A DNA stretch of 64,000 nt, taken from contig JABYQU010000025.1 in the NCBI GenBank assembly GCA_022264855.1, positions 62,001-126,000 of the forward strand, given 5' to 3'. The notes beneath the pieces were generated by a model, which was given only the letters and a program-made list of their open reading frames with translations, searched no databases and was not told the DNA's origin. Each line of letters starts with the position of its first letter. The first letter of the stretch is position 1. Source of the DNA: Lenzites betulinus (taxonomy: Eukaryota > Basidiomycota > Agaricomycetes > Polyporales > Polyporaceae). Positions 22,878 through 33,884 of this stretch are shown here, one piece after another. The translations under genes and the position numbers were made by a program.

Positions 22878-24029
22878 GGCTGCTCAGAACGATGTCGGGT
22901 AGGTATGGATCCGTGGAAGAGAGGAGATGCTGAAGACGAGTTTATATGCACTCTTCAACGAAGGCGTCTGGAGAAGTTATCGACAGGGCTCACAGCCGCT
23001 CACTAAGCAACAGTGGTATATTAGGATCCAAGTGAGTTCAGTCAGCTCCCCGAGGTCTCGTCTGCCTGAGAATATATTTCTGACTCGCTGGGGTGCGCAG
23101 AACGTATGAGCACTGCCGAGGCACATTTTGCGCAATCGTTCCCATGGCCAGGAAAACGCGGTCACATGTACACCGGTAACTGAGCAGCGCGCCATGAGGC
23201 GTTTCACCGTTTCACCATACGTGCGCGTGGAGGACGACCTGCATAAGTGCAACACGATTGTAATGACGAATGACGGTACGTTCAGTGCTCATGCATGGCC
23301 AGTGCACTTATGTCTATATACCGCCAGGGCCATGGGATTGTATCGTCCAAGCAATTGTGCACATGACAGTAAGCATATCACCTGTGGTACAGCCTTGATA
23401 CCGCCACTATCTCGAGCACAATACAGGTGCCTCTTGGTGAGTATGTACGAACGAAGGAAAACGAGGCTGACATAGTGATCAAAGCCGTCTACGGGAGGAA
23501 CACGGCGACCCCGGACACCCGCGACCTCCCCGCAGTTCGTGACGGAAGGCTTGCCGATGGGTGGAGGTTTGGTCGACGGATGGCCCACCATACTGACAGA
23601 TACTTGGTCTGGTCACGGTAGCTGCGAACTTGCCTCGAGCGCATCCGGGTAAACACAACCAGCCCGGGCTACCAGTCCCTGGCACCGGCAAGACACTGCG
23701 CAGTGTGGTTTGCTGCCGCGCCTTGTATTAATATTGTGTGATGATTTGGACTGCTACAGGGTGGCCAATATACTGTACAGAGAAGAGCCGGAATGAGTGC
23801 AGCAACTGAGGAACAGGTCGCCGTACAAGTCTGGTTCTCATAGTTATAATACAAGCTTACTTATTTTCTATTATAGCATTACGATTAATGGTGGGTATCG
23901 GGCGTGTTAAGCTCCTTTGGACTGTGTAAGGTGCAACTTGGGAGCGACATGGAGAGGTGTAAGGCGTAGTTCAAGTCTTTGAAGGATACTCGTGTATTGG
24001 ATCGACTCAGGAAAAAGACATACTCGCGC
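22878..24029. other. Intergenic, no gene seen
   Basis: About 1.15 kb between CmcJ-like copy 1 and the peptide-gene unit A. ORFs are short and on both strands. The first 100 bp include the CmcJ copy 1 core promoter (TTTATA at 22941-22946, minus-strand TATAAA). Confidence 0.5.
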
Positions 24030-24409
24030 TTTCACTGGTACCTCGCATGCGTCAAACGCGTACTGGGATGCTCGGCTGCTACGAGCATTGCTACCAACTT
24101 CCTGGTACTCAAAGTTAGAGGCTGGCGTAGACGTCCATCCGGCTGTATCGGACTCGGATGCAAACGTCTCAAAAGTTCAAGTTCAAGGTTCATACAGTCA
24201 CAATAATATCCATTACATAGCGACGGAAACGCGTGTCAAATTCCATCCCTTCGTGCACCTCGAATACTGAGTTGGACGGTTTCCGTCGTGGTATAGCAGA
24301 GTCGGCTTGATCTGCGAATCGCAACGAGAACCGCGCGGAGTGAACCTAAAGATGTTTTTCAGAGACATGTGCGAAAACGAAAGCACGTTGACCATACAGG
24401 TTAGGCTCC

Positions 24410-24589
24410 CTATGCGAGGCACGTCTCAGGTGGCACAGGCCCGGGGCAAACCCAGTCTTCCTTCAGACCGTCCAAGGTGGGTGCCGTCGGCTCCAAGTCG
24501 GAGGCAGGGGGGGCAACGGCGGGGGCCGCACCTGCAGCGATGGCCTGCGCCATGATAGCGAGAGCAATGATAGCACGGAGGGAAGGCAT
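24410..24589 (-). CDS. Small secreted two-cysteine peptide, copy A
   Basis: Single-exon ORF of 59 residues. Residues 1-22 (MPSLRAIIALAIMAQAIAAG) form a likely signal peptide ending in an AxA-type cleavage region. The predicted mature part is about 36 residues, rich in Pro/Ala, acidic in the middle (SDLEPTAPTLDGLKEDW), and has two cysteines (WVCPGP and ETCLA), which could form one disulfide. It ends CLA, which is one residue too short for a CaaX box, so it is not a standard mating pheromone precursor. A TATAAAA lies 130 bp upstream (minus strand, 24719-24725). Copy B at 35864-36043 differs by one base (Met to Val). I know no named family for it. Confidence 0.6.
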   Translation of the reverse strand: MPSLRAIIALAIMAQAIAAGAAPAVAPPASDLEPTAPTLDGLKEDWVCPGPVPPETCLA

Positions 24590-24718
24590 TGGTGTGTTGA
24601 ACGAGTAAGTATATGAGGGGGAGTGCCTCGAGTACCAGAGGTGCTGTTGAGTACAGGTGGTGTTCTGGGTTGCGAGGAGCTGGTGGACGGTGTGGCCAAG
24701 CATGTTGCCCACCTGGCC

Positions 24719-24725
24719 TTTTATA
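24719..24725 (-). promoter_or_regulatory. TATA box of peptide gene A
   Basis: Minus-strand TATAAAA within CAGATATAAAAGGCC, identical in position and context to 35731-35738 in copy B and similar to 34376-34383 in copy C. Confidence 0.6.
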
Positions 24726-25393
24726 TCTGTCTTCCAAGGCGTCCGTGGGGATGGTTTCATGGCATGTCAAGTCTGTGTCACGGCGGGCATTAGACCATTG
24801 CGGATAGGCTCAATGGGTCTAAAAGTCGAGACAAGAGGTAGATGTTTGGCCGACTTGTTGGGTTTTGAGTGAGTTGCAAACGATTTTCATTCAGTGTTCA
24901 CCTCATGTTTCGGTTTTCAAACGGTTTTCCTCGGTCGGCAACGAGCCGCTGCCTGCCATGAGTACGGCCTCACCAATAAGTATGCGATGAGTTCAGCGCA
25001 GAGACATCGGGGCTGTTACTCACTGCCATTTTGTCCTCCCTGTCGGGGCGCACAATAGCCTTGAGGCGGTTCAGCTTAACAGCGTACTGCGGGTTGTACG
25101 GGCCCGGGGGCGCACTGTCCATTTGCCTGCGAGGTGGTAGGCTCGTCCCCGTCCGTTTCGCGCGTCAACGAGTTGAGGGTTAACGCGAACGTTGATGCAT
25201 TGATGGACTGACTGTATATGTAATGGGCGCCTGACTTCACATAGTAGCTTAATTAAGTATGTTAATAGCGGCAAGCGCACAGCTTGGACCGAACGCCGAA
25301 GTACTGTTGCACCCTTAATACCACTTGCCGAGCAATATTGCCAGCTTGCCACCATCCACCACCTCAGCATTCCCTTGAACTAGGCCCATCACC

Positions 25394-27350
25394 ATGTCGG
25401 ACACCGCTGCCTGCAGAATTCTGGTCATATCACCCTCTGCGAGCCGCGCTCACCAGTTCGTGGAACGTATGCATCACTTCCACATCGCCTCCTCGTCCCC
25501 CGCCCAATGATTCCTCAGGTGTCCAGGCGCTGTGTGCATCTCGTGCAGACGCTACGGAACGAGTTCAGGAGTCTGTAGCGACGCCAGTATCCGATGAAGG
25601 CGGCTTGAGCACATCCGTATCCTCCACCCTTGGCGGCAGCGAAGACCCAATTTCTTCGGGAAGCAGCAGCAGCATCCCTTGGACGATCGTAAACAGATAC
25701 TACACCGCCGATGTCCATTTTGAGACCCACGAGTTTGAGCACTTCAGGGTGCATCATGCCATCGGTGTGCCGGCGGTCATCTACGTCTGGGGGCATGGTG
25801 AGGTGAGTGTCCTGCCCGACTCACCATTCAGCGGCGCTCATAGGAGCGAAATCCTCAGCCGTTCAAGGAACACATTCCGGAGATCGCGCAGAAGATCCAA
25901 CACTACAGCCCTGAAGTGTCTTTGGCTGTGCGCTTGACCGGGAACAGCTCAAGCGCTGTTGCACCAACTATCACTGAGGAAGAGGATGGTCTCGACGAGT
26001 TCACATCTTCCCATGGGTTTGAATTTATTGAGGGCGAGCGGGCATACCGCCGTCCGACGCAGGACCTCGATAGGCACTCGGATGACGAAGATACAGGTAC
26101 CTGCCTGATGCCTAGCGCGTTGCCCAACACTGACGGCAAGCTCGCCAGGTATTCCTGGCCTTCCTCGCGTTATTGACGCTCTCAGCACTATCATGTGGCC
26201 TTCGCTCGTGCAGTCGCAGGCAACACGGCAGCGCAAGTCGCGTGCACGCGAGCTCCTCGGCTGGGCCTTGGAGGAGGAAGCAGACGATGGTCTCCGCGCG
26301 TTGATCCCAGCCCCAACGACGCCTGCTGCAGGGCCGACCCAGGCCACTCCTGCCGCGGAGAATGCACGGAAGAGCCGTATGCAGCGCGAAATGGAGGAAT
26401 TGGAGCGCTGGCTCGAGGACGAAGAGACCGGGTCGGGTTTGCAGTACTCGCGTGCGCAGGCAAACGGCAAGGCGCCAGAAGCCCCCGCGGATGGGGCAGA
26501 TTCAGACGAGAAGGCACGGGAGTGGGTCACCAGCGCTCCCGTTACATCCGTCGAGGGCTGGGAGGACATGATGGCCACCATAGCAATCCGGACACCCCGA
26601 CCGGATGACGATTTCCACCATCCCGCGTTGGGGGCGGAGCATGGATTTGAGGACGACTTCGCCGACTTCGTTTCTGCAACCTCGGGGCCGCACGGGCTTT
26701 TGCAACCACACGGGTTTGGGCTGGACCACGGCGATAATCGATTGCTAGAAGTCAACTACGATGTCGCCAGGCTCACACCGATGCATACGGGCGCGTCGTA
26801 CCGCTCGCTCGCATCCGTCTCTGACTTCGGTGGCGAGGAGAGTTTGTATGTCGGACGAGAAGAGCTGCATGAGGGTGCTTATGGCGCCCTCGTGGACGAG
26901 GACGAGGACGACCCGGACTTGCCCTCTCGTGCGGAGATCCTAGAAACTTCGCGTAGGCTGTTTGGTGCTGCAGCATTCATGCCTCCCTCCGAGTCTCAGG
27001 TTTCATCATCGGCTGTCACTCCGGCCTCCTCGTCTTCGGCATCGATCACTCCCGAGTCGCAACGCGATGCATCGGTAACACCTCCAGACTCCATCCGTCT
27101 TCCCGCCAGCACACTTGAAGCGGATTCCTCGGCGGGCTTGTCCCTCGACTCCGAGGACGGCGATGACCATGCGTTCGCCGCGTTCGACCTGTCACGCGTG
27201 TTTAACGCCCTCCAGGGTATGAAAGCCGAAATCGCGGGAATGGAGGACGAGGAGGAGCGCCGACGTGCCGCCGCGCGAGTCGCGCTTGGGCTGGTTTACG
27301 GACTCGAAGCGCATAGCGATGAGTCAGGACATCGGGCATCCAGCTCATAG
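25394..27350 (+). CDS. Alpha/gamma-adaptin-binding protein p34-like (AAGAB/Irc6)
   Basis: Four exons (25394-25466, 25519-25802, 25859-26096, 26149-27350) give 598 residues. The N-terminal Ras-like half shows CRILVISPSASRAHQFVER, PWTIVNRYYTADVHFE, GVPAVIYVWGHGE, EIAQKIQHYSPEVSLAVRLTG and GLPRVIDALSTIMWP. The C terminus has FDLSRVFNALQGMKAEIAGM followed by an ARVALGLVYGLE helix, as in p34/AAGAB proteins. These chaperone AP-1 and AP-2 clathrin adaptors during assembly. The middle is long, acidic and low in complexity. The third exon is only seen after splicing out 25803-25858; the unspliced frame ends early. The first exon lies inside repeat unit A, and a truncated duplicate of it is found at about 34985-35038 (minus strand). 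Confidence 0.75.
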
Positions 27351-28315
27351 CCCCGGACGGATGAACGAGGAATATTACAGATGGAGTCTAGTTGACTTCT
27401 CGGGGCACATCCGACGGGTCCGGACGATACCTGAGTCCAACATACGACATTTTGGGGGGCAATTATGCATTGAACATCCTTTTGCGACGAGCAGCGCTGT
27501 GAGAGCTTCTTGAATGTAATTCAACCCAGCGGCAACTGCCACTCAGGTATTCGAGATCAGTACTAGAGCTAACGTTGCTCAAGTGAACTTCCATCCACTT
27601 TCGCTGACTCATCAAGTCGTCCTCTAGATATATGCCGTACATCGCTCTTTCGCGCTACATCGGCGAATGAACTCAATTGTTTGACTAACCTTTTGCTTAG
27701 AGAGCAGCTGGCGCAATGTTTGCTCTGAGCTCTCTCCTGACGGCGCAGCCCGTCGCCGTAAGCTGATCGCGTTCGTCACAGGTGCGCCCGCCCGCCCGCG
27801 TCCCATCCCGAGCCGCACGCTAAAGGCCGTTCCATTCTCGGCGCCGCCACTCAGCTGACGCCTCCCGTACGTCCAAAGAAAGACCGCTCGCTCTTGCGCC
27901 ACTCGTGTTCTGTATGGCGACACTCGCCCCGCCCGTGCGCTCGGCATCAAGCGCCCACCCGCGCCCCTAGATCCCCGCAATCGCTGGCTCATTGGTGCCG
28001 TGGATGGTGCGAGGAGCCTTTGCGGGGGCTCGAGCGTGGTGGCATCCCCTTCTTGTGCGCGCAGCGATGACTGAGCAGTGGCTTATCAGGGCGCGGGATG
28101 AGAAAGCACTGGGCCGGTTGCAGGTTCGGTGTCAGTGCGGTTCGCACGTCGAAGAGCTGGTCGCGAGGCGCATTCACTTCCAGCTCGGGAAGGGAGAGGA
28201 TATATAGCACGAGAGCGAGACCGGAGTGGACATCATCAGCCTCTGTTCCTCCGCGAACGACTCCCTCCCAGCCCCGACAGCCACATCCGACTCCGCGAAC
28301 TCGCACACAGCAGCA
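27351..28315. other. Intergenic between p34-like and CmcJ-like copy 2
   Basis: No supported gene. A 122-codon minus-strand ORF (27992-27624) is arginine-rich and shows no motif. TATATAG at 28200-28206 sits 110 bp before the CmcJ copy 2 start and is a likely core promoter. Confidence 0.5.
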
Positions 28316-29265
28316 ATGGCAACCGCAGCCGTTCTCGCACCGCACGACGTGCCCACGACGCTCAACTACTACGCCCCCATCGGCGAGGAGGCGCCGTACC
28401 AGTACGTGCAGGAGCCGCCTGAGGGCCGGCCGTCGAACAACATCGGGACGGACCCGCAGCCGGTGCTCGTGCACGACGCGCGCGGGCACGAGGCGGACTT
28501 CTCGCTCGACCAGAACGGGTTCCAGTACGTGAAGTGGCCGAGCGTCGAGAGCGCGTTCGACGACGACGAGCGCATCAAGGAGAAGTACTACCCCGAGGTC
28601 GAGGAGATCCTCAGGACTGTCGCGGGCGCGAAGCGCGTCTTCATCTTCGACCACACCATCCGGTATGTCCCCATCGCTGCGTCGTGCTCGTCATCAGTTT
28701 CCTGACAAGAACTCTTACGCAGGCGCAAGCCGAACCCGGAAGCCGTCGGCAAGCCCTCCGACAACCGCGGCCCCGTCGTACGTCCCCACACTGCCCCCAC
28801 CTGGCCCATTCACTCACTGTTCCTTAGGAACGCGTGCACATCGACCAGACCTACCAGGCGAGCCTGAACCGCGTCTCCTACCACCTCCCCGAGGACGCAG
28901 AGCGGCTGCTCAAGTCGCGCGTGCGCATCATCAACGTCTGGCGCCCGATCCACCACCCCGTCGCGCACAAGCCGCTCGCGGTCTCGGACTGGCGCTTCCT
29001 CGACGCGCAGGACCTCGTCCCCGTGCGCTTCATCTACCCGCACCGCGAGGGCAGCACGTACAGCGTGCGCTACAACCCGAACCACCGCTGGTACTACCTC
29101 TCGGACCAGACCCCGGAGGAGGTCACGCTCATCAAGTGCTTCGACTCCGAGGAGGACCGCGCGCGGCTCACGCCGCACTCCGCGTTCTTGGACGCGACGG
29201 CCCCGAAGGACGCGCCGCACCGCGAGTCCATCGAGGTTCGCGCGCTGGTGTTCGATACCGAGTAG
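28316..29265 (+). CDS. CmcJ/NvfI-like oxidoreductase, copy 2
   Basis: Exons 28316-28662, 28723-28777 and 28828-29265 give 279 residues. The start MATAAVLAPHDVPTTLNYYAP mirrors copy 1 (MATASVLTPHDVQTTLNYF). The conserved FIFDHTIRRK, ERVHIDQTYQ, SRVRIINVWRPI, HKPLAVSDWRFLD, RYNPNHRWYYLSDQTPEEV and SIEVRALVFDTE align throughout with the minus-strand copy at 21922-22877. The middle exon encodes a PEAVGKPSDNRGPV linker that differs most between copies. Probable iron-dependent oxidoreductase of fungal secondary metabolism; no substrate is implied. The pair is divergent and brackets the peptide and p34-like genes. Confidence 0.87.
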
Positions 29266-30133
29266 GCTGGAGTATCACGGCGCAGCGATGGCGACTTTGA
29301 ATGTCTCCCTCACATGTATGACTCGTGGTGTATTGGAATGATGGAATGGATTCTTGGCAGATATCTAGCGTGATTTCGCTCGCGTCATTCACGGGAGGAC
29401 AGGGGACTGTATCTAATCACGTCACACGCACGCAAGGAGTTCCAAAACACGAACGACTCATTGGTGTATTCTACTACTAATCAACATGGTCCTAACAGTG
29501 CGTCCACCGCCAGCCCCCAGTCCCACGGCGTCCCGCAGAACAGAGAACAACGACCGCCGACTAGCTCACAAACCAACTACACCGAATCCGAGAATCCTTA
29601 GGGAGCCACATCGCACAACCAGTTGTCGGGGCAAACTATCCACTGAGGAATCCCGCGATCCGGAGCGTCGTATCGCCCGGCCGCTGGACGGCCGCTGCCT
29701 GCGCAGCCGTCCGCTTCTAATAATCGAGATCTGGAGCCGGTCCAGCCTCGTTCGTCTGCTGCGTTGTGGACCGTCCGATGCCGGTGTGGACGATCGCAGA
29801 CTTCCTATGCGGGTTGTCAGTCGAGGTCGGTGTCAGAGAAGGATGCGTGCTCACTATAATATTCAATCGGGGGGCTGAGCAAGCGTCGGCCATGGAATGA
29901 GTGGGGCCATAGCTGGTGTGGTGCAATCCACGAGTGGGTGGCGGCGTCGTGGACGGCGCACGTCACGGGTGAGGCGATGGTTTGAGCCTCTTAAAATGGG
30001 GACACGGATGTGCCCAGGTGTTACCTGCGGAATGGCCTTGTCAGCGACCGCCAGATGCGAAGAGTGGGGCAGCGTACCTGGGCCAGACTCTGTTGTGGCG
30101 AGCCCGAGCAGCCGGTGTTGTCGCCAGTCTGCT

Positions 30134-30571
30134 TTAAAATAAATCCGTGTCATCTTCTGTGCAAAGAAGACGACACGGAGGGGCATCGGACTCTTCGTCG
30201 ACGCGACACAATTGCACTCGTGCCGTATCGAGTAGGAAACTGTTACATGAATCAGCAACAGGTCTACAATGTGACAGATGCCGTACTCACCAGATGCGAG
30301 TGGGAACAAGGCGCACGTCCGAGCAGTCTTGAGATGCCATGGAGGACGGCACGAGCATCCTGCGTACTCCGAAATCGCACGCATGCACGCGCGCAATTGT
30401 CCGGGAGTTCGTCTACAACGAGCGGTCAGCGGTATGAACAAGAGCATAGAACGGTGTTGGACTCACTGGATGAGGGATGGTCAGGGAGAGCTTATCCAGG
30501 CGTTCTTGTGCGTGCCGTGGGGGATAAGTGAAGAGCGGAATTGCGATGAACTGCAGTCCGCATAATGAGCT
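30134..30571 (-). CDS. Unidentified spliced candidate gene (low support)
   Basis: On the minus strand a candidate core promoter (TATATATG near 30675-30690) is followed by an open stretch with LQFIAIPLFTYPPRHAQERL, a GTGAGT..GTTGTAG intron, an open exon TNSRTIARVHACDFGVRRM, a second GTGAGT..GTAACAG intron, and a last exon FLLDTARVQLCRVDEESD that ends DDTDLF at 30134. Intron lengths (about 55 bp) and donor/acceptor quality match real genes in the window, and phases agree across both joins. However, I recognise no family, the start codon is not settled, and further intron-like signals lie past the stop. It may be a real orphan gene, an untranslated spliced RNA, or chance. Confidence 0.25.
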
Positions 30572-31494
30572 GAGATGCGGCCCCGTGCCTCGGACTTGGT
30601 TGAGGTAGAGGTTGCGGTGTGGTGCTGAGAGCGGCGCAAGGAGTGGGCGATCTTGAAGTGAGAAGGTCGCCGGATGGGCATATATACGATTACGGGACTC
30701 CTGCTTGAAGAAGGTCGCAACCGTATGGGCGCGCTCAGAACTGCGCGGCGAGAGCTGTGGCATGTCAGACGAATGAGGCTAAACAGAGATCGGGCTACTC
30801 ACGTGTGCTGCGGAAAAGAGACACCAGGAGATGGGCGGTGGACGTCGAATTTGAAACGTCTGAAGTATCCGAAGACACTTTTTACGGCGGTCGCCAAAAG
30901 CCGCCTGCTTGCTCGGGGTCGAAAATGCCGACGATCGTCGGCCGCGGACGCTGGATCAGAGCGCACACGGCCGGGATGTCGGACTCGGGTTGGCGAGGAG
31001 GTACGCGGGTCAACACCCGGGCACGCCCCCACTGACCAGACGGGGATCAGCCGTCGGGTCAGCGAGAACGAGTCGGGCGCTGTTGGGGGGAGAGTGGACG
31101 ATGGACGAGGGGGCGTCGAGAGGTGCCCGCCGGGGAGACCGTGAGCGGCGGTCTGCTTGGCGTACGGCGGGACGTCGACGTGGGAGCTGAGAGTTCGAGT
31201 CGTCGTATTGTAGTTGGGGCACGAGGTTGGTCGGCGCTTGCCAACCACGTCGCGGAACACGGCGGTGAGGGGAGGAGCATCAGTCGTTGCGGCCGGGCGA
31301 TGAAGCCGGGAGGGTCACTGCGACTGGCTAGGAAGAATGAGTCGCCATGGCTCTCGAGACGGACGGAGCGAGCGACTTACGATGAACGTTTGTAGAACGC
31401 TGCACTGTTCTACGCGATGTCGGGAAGAGAAAGAACGACATATGAAGAAGGGAACTTCAAATGATCACCTCATGCTGGTACACTGGTAGATTGA

Positions 31495-32215
31495 GGCCGC
31501 AGATGTCTGCCGCAGGGAAGAGCAGTGGAGAGACACTGCGAAGCGGGGAGGAGACACAGGCGGCGGGCGCACAGTGAGAGGCTTGCCTACGAAGTCGATG
31601 TCGAAACTGAAGCCGAAACTAAAGTCGAAGCCGAACAAAGGACAGAAATCGGGGTACAGCTTGGTCGAGCGTTGACAGAGTCGACCTCGCGGTTCCCAGA
31701 GATGAACGTGTGGCCCAAAAGACGTTGGGACTCGACGAGTTGTGCTGCAGGACGTCGGCCGTCGAGAGATGAACTGGACACAACCTGCTCGCCACTACCC
31801 ATGGGTGTCGACTCCCATGAGTGCGTTGAGCAGGCGGTCGCGGTCTTGAAAGCTGGTGTCGACTCCAGCTGGACCTATTCGACGGGGCGGGGAACGGACG
31901 TAGTCGGAGGACGGTCTTGTACTCGCGAGTGGTCTTCGGCTGGAGGGGTGGAGAAAATGTTCAGTGAGAGAGATTGATGAGAAAGGGAGGGAAGAACTCA
32001 CGAATGGATGGGCGGTACAGTGATAGGATGCTACATGAGGAACCAGGATCTTGCAGACGAACCAGGGCAGGAGAAGAAAGAAAGACCAACTAGTCGCCAA
32101 GGGGAGCCAGTGCGTCGATGTTGAGACCGCCATATCTGTCTGCCGCATGGAAGAGGGGGTGGAGAGAGACACGCCCGAAACGGGGAGGAGACAGTAGCGG
32201 CGAGCACTGAACACG
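31495..32215. repeat. Two diverged direct repeats about 630 bp apart
   Basis: Segments at about 31495-31585 and 32127-32215 share GTCTGCCGCA, GGAAGAG, GTGGAGAGA and CGGGGAGGAGACA in the same order with small gaps. They are not simple repeats. GGTGTCGACTCC also recurs at about 31804 and 31856. No ORF or terminal structure explains them. Confidence 0.45.
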
Positions 32216-33884
32216 AAGATGGTGACAATGATTGAGTGGTCGGAGCGACGTCGGTGCAGACCAGCCGAGAGCTTGCAGCACGCAAGATGCAGGGCGGCGC
32301 AGCGGGGAGACATCAGAAAGACAGAAGAGAGAAACCAGCAAGCCGGGCACGTTGAGTGGCCGAGAACAACACCAGGAAACCAACCATCTAAGGAGAGAGA
32401 TTGTAGTCTTGAGAGCCGCGTTGTTGACGATGGCGGACCGCTTCGATGGCTGGTGATGCTTAGCGGGAAGTGACGCTCTTGAGAGATGAGGCTTGCCCAT
32501 GCTTGCTGTAATGAACTGAGAAGCCTGACCCTGCTTGACATGGGATTGGCTGCTTCTCCCCGGGAAGAACACGGGCGAGGCTATTTCATACGTGAGATGA
32601 AGCCCTGTAGCATACAGCGTCAAGTGACTAACCTCGGGGACGACCTCCACCCGGGCCTGACGACAGACACCATCGGCGTGCCGAGCGTAGCAGTTGACGA
32701 GATAACCTAGTCGAGAGTGGGTCGAGCGAGCCATTGAGCCGTTGAGGCTTGACGAAGACCAGACCAGATCAAGGAGACAGCCCCAGAGGCGATGTCCATC
32801 GCGACTCCCACCGGGCAGAAGCCGGAAGAGGTAGTCGATGTCCGAGGGCGTAGCACCTCAGACGACATCGTGCGCGACATACAGGAAGCTTCAGAGTGAA
32901 GGGGGCCGTTGTGTGCAAGCTACAAGCAAGCGGGGGGGATGGTGGCCGTGGAGAGGGAAGAGGCGAGGGAACCAAGAGAGTTCGGTGGGCTGCTTATAAG
33001 GAGCTCGAGGGCTGCCGGGGCAGAGGCTGGCGTGTGGAGCGGGAGGTTGACCATGTTCGGTTCCTACTCGGCCGACACTCTTTGGCGGGATCCGGGGGCG
33101 ATCGCCAGCGACGACAGTTTGTTTAGCCAGCCAATGTCAGCTCTACTTAGACCGAGCAGCTAGCCTCTTGCCTAGGCCCCCATTGGTACGATCGGCACCG
33201 GTATTCTAGCTACTAGTATCTGTTAGTCTCGTAACCAGCCGGCTCGTCCCAAACGGACAGGGAAAGACAAAACCCCTGCAGACACCGACCCCTACCGTTG
33301 GACACTGGTGGTTTTGGACGCACGGGTGGATAGGCTCCAGCGTTTGCTACGCATTCCAACCGCGCTTCCGTAGCTCTGGCAACTTTGAGCGGCCTTGCTG
33401 TACTTATAGTAGACTCAGAACTGCATGATGCACGAGCGCGACTCGGAGCTTCACTGGCAGTTGACACACTGCACTATATAGAGATGACTATCGTGACACG
33501 GCTACATGGTATAGTCAGAATGTGTAAACACGGAGGGAACAGAACGTGTCTTACCTCAGTCATCCTGGTAAAGGACTGAGGTGAACGTTGAGACAGCCCG
33601 AGGCGTAACCAGTCCGACACGCGGTCACGTGATCTCTACCGAGATCGTGCGCACGGGCGCTACTCGCCCGCACACCCTTGGTGAGCGTACTCCCAAAGCT
33701 CACAACATGTTGTACTACTAGTATATACCCACCTCGCCACCGACGATGACCCGTGCACATGGACGGCCGTAAGCAAAGCCTGGAGCTGGAGCGATATGGT
33801 TGCGGTGCGGAAAAGGAAAGGACGATCCTTGCTGATATGCACTGCGTGCACGGGCACCCGATGGGGATGTTAACAGGCCTCGGA

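Larger units (their letters stand above)
24030..25462 (-). repeat. Dispersed peptide-gene unit, copy A
   Basis: Unit of about 1.4 kb, here on the minus strand. In order (minus direction): 5' end and first exon of the p34-like gene (25394-25460, antisense to the unit), the MDSAPPGPYNPQ exon-like block (about 25130-25030), a non-coding linker, TATA box, the secreted-peptide ORF, and about 380 bp of 3' flank. Copies B (34978-36327) and C (33885-34977) repeat this order on the plus strand; copy D is a fragment. Edges are approximate because they were judged by eye, and no clear terminal inverted repeat or target duplication was found. Confidence 0.78.
29266..33884. other. 4.6 kb mostly non-coding stretch
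   Basis: Only one weak spliced candidate is seen (30134-30571, listed separately). Elsewhere the ORFs overlap on both strands without motifs. Two diverged direct repeats lie at about 31495-31585 and 32127-32215. The long minus-strand ORF at 31795-32541 is Ser/Leu-rich with no recognisable domain. The region looks like decayed sequence but I cannot name the element it came from. Confidence 0.45.

Noticed and set aside
24410..24589. Peptide ending TCLA as a lipopeptide mating pheromone precursor
   Set aside because: The cysteine is third from the end, so there is no CaaX box, and an N-terminal signal peptide is present, which such precursors lack. No pheromone receptor gene is in the window.
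31795..32541. 248-codon minus-strand ORF as a membrane protein gene
   Set aside because: Ser/Leu/Arg-rich with no consistent helices or motif, overlaps another long frame (32734-32090) and lies within the repeat-like stretch.
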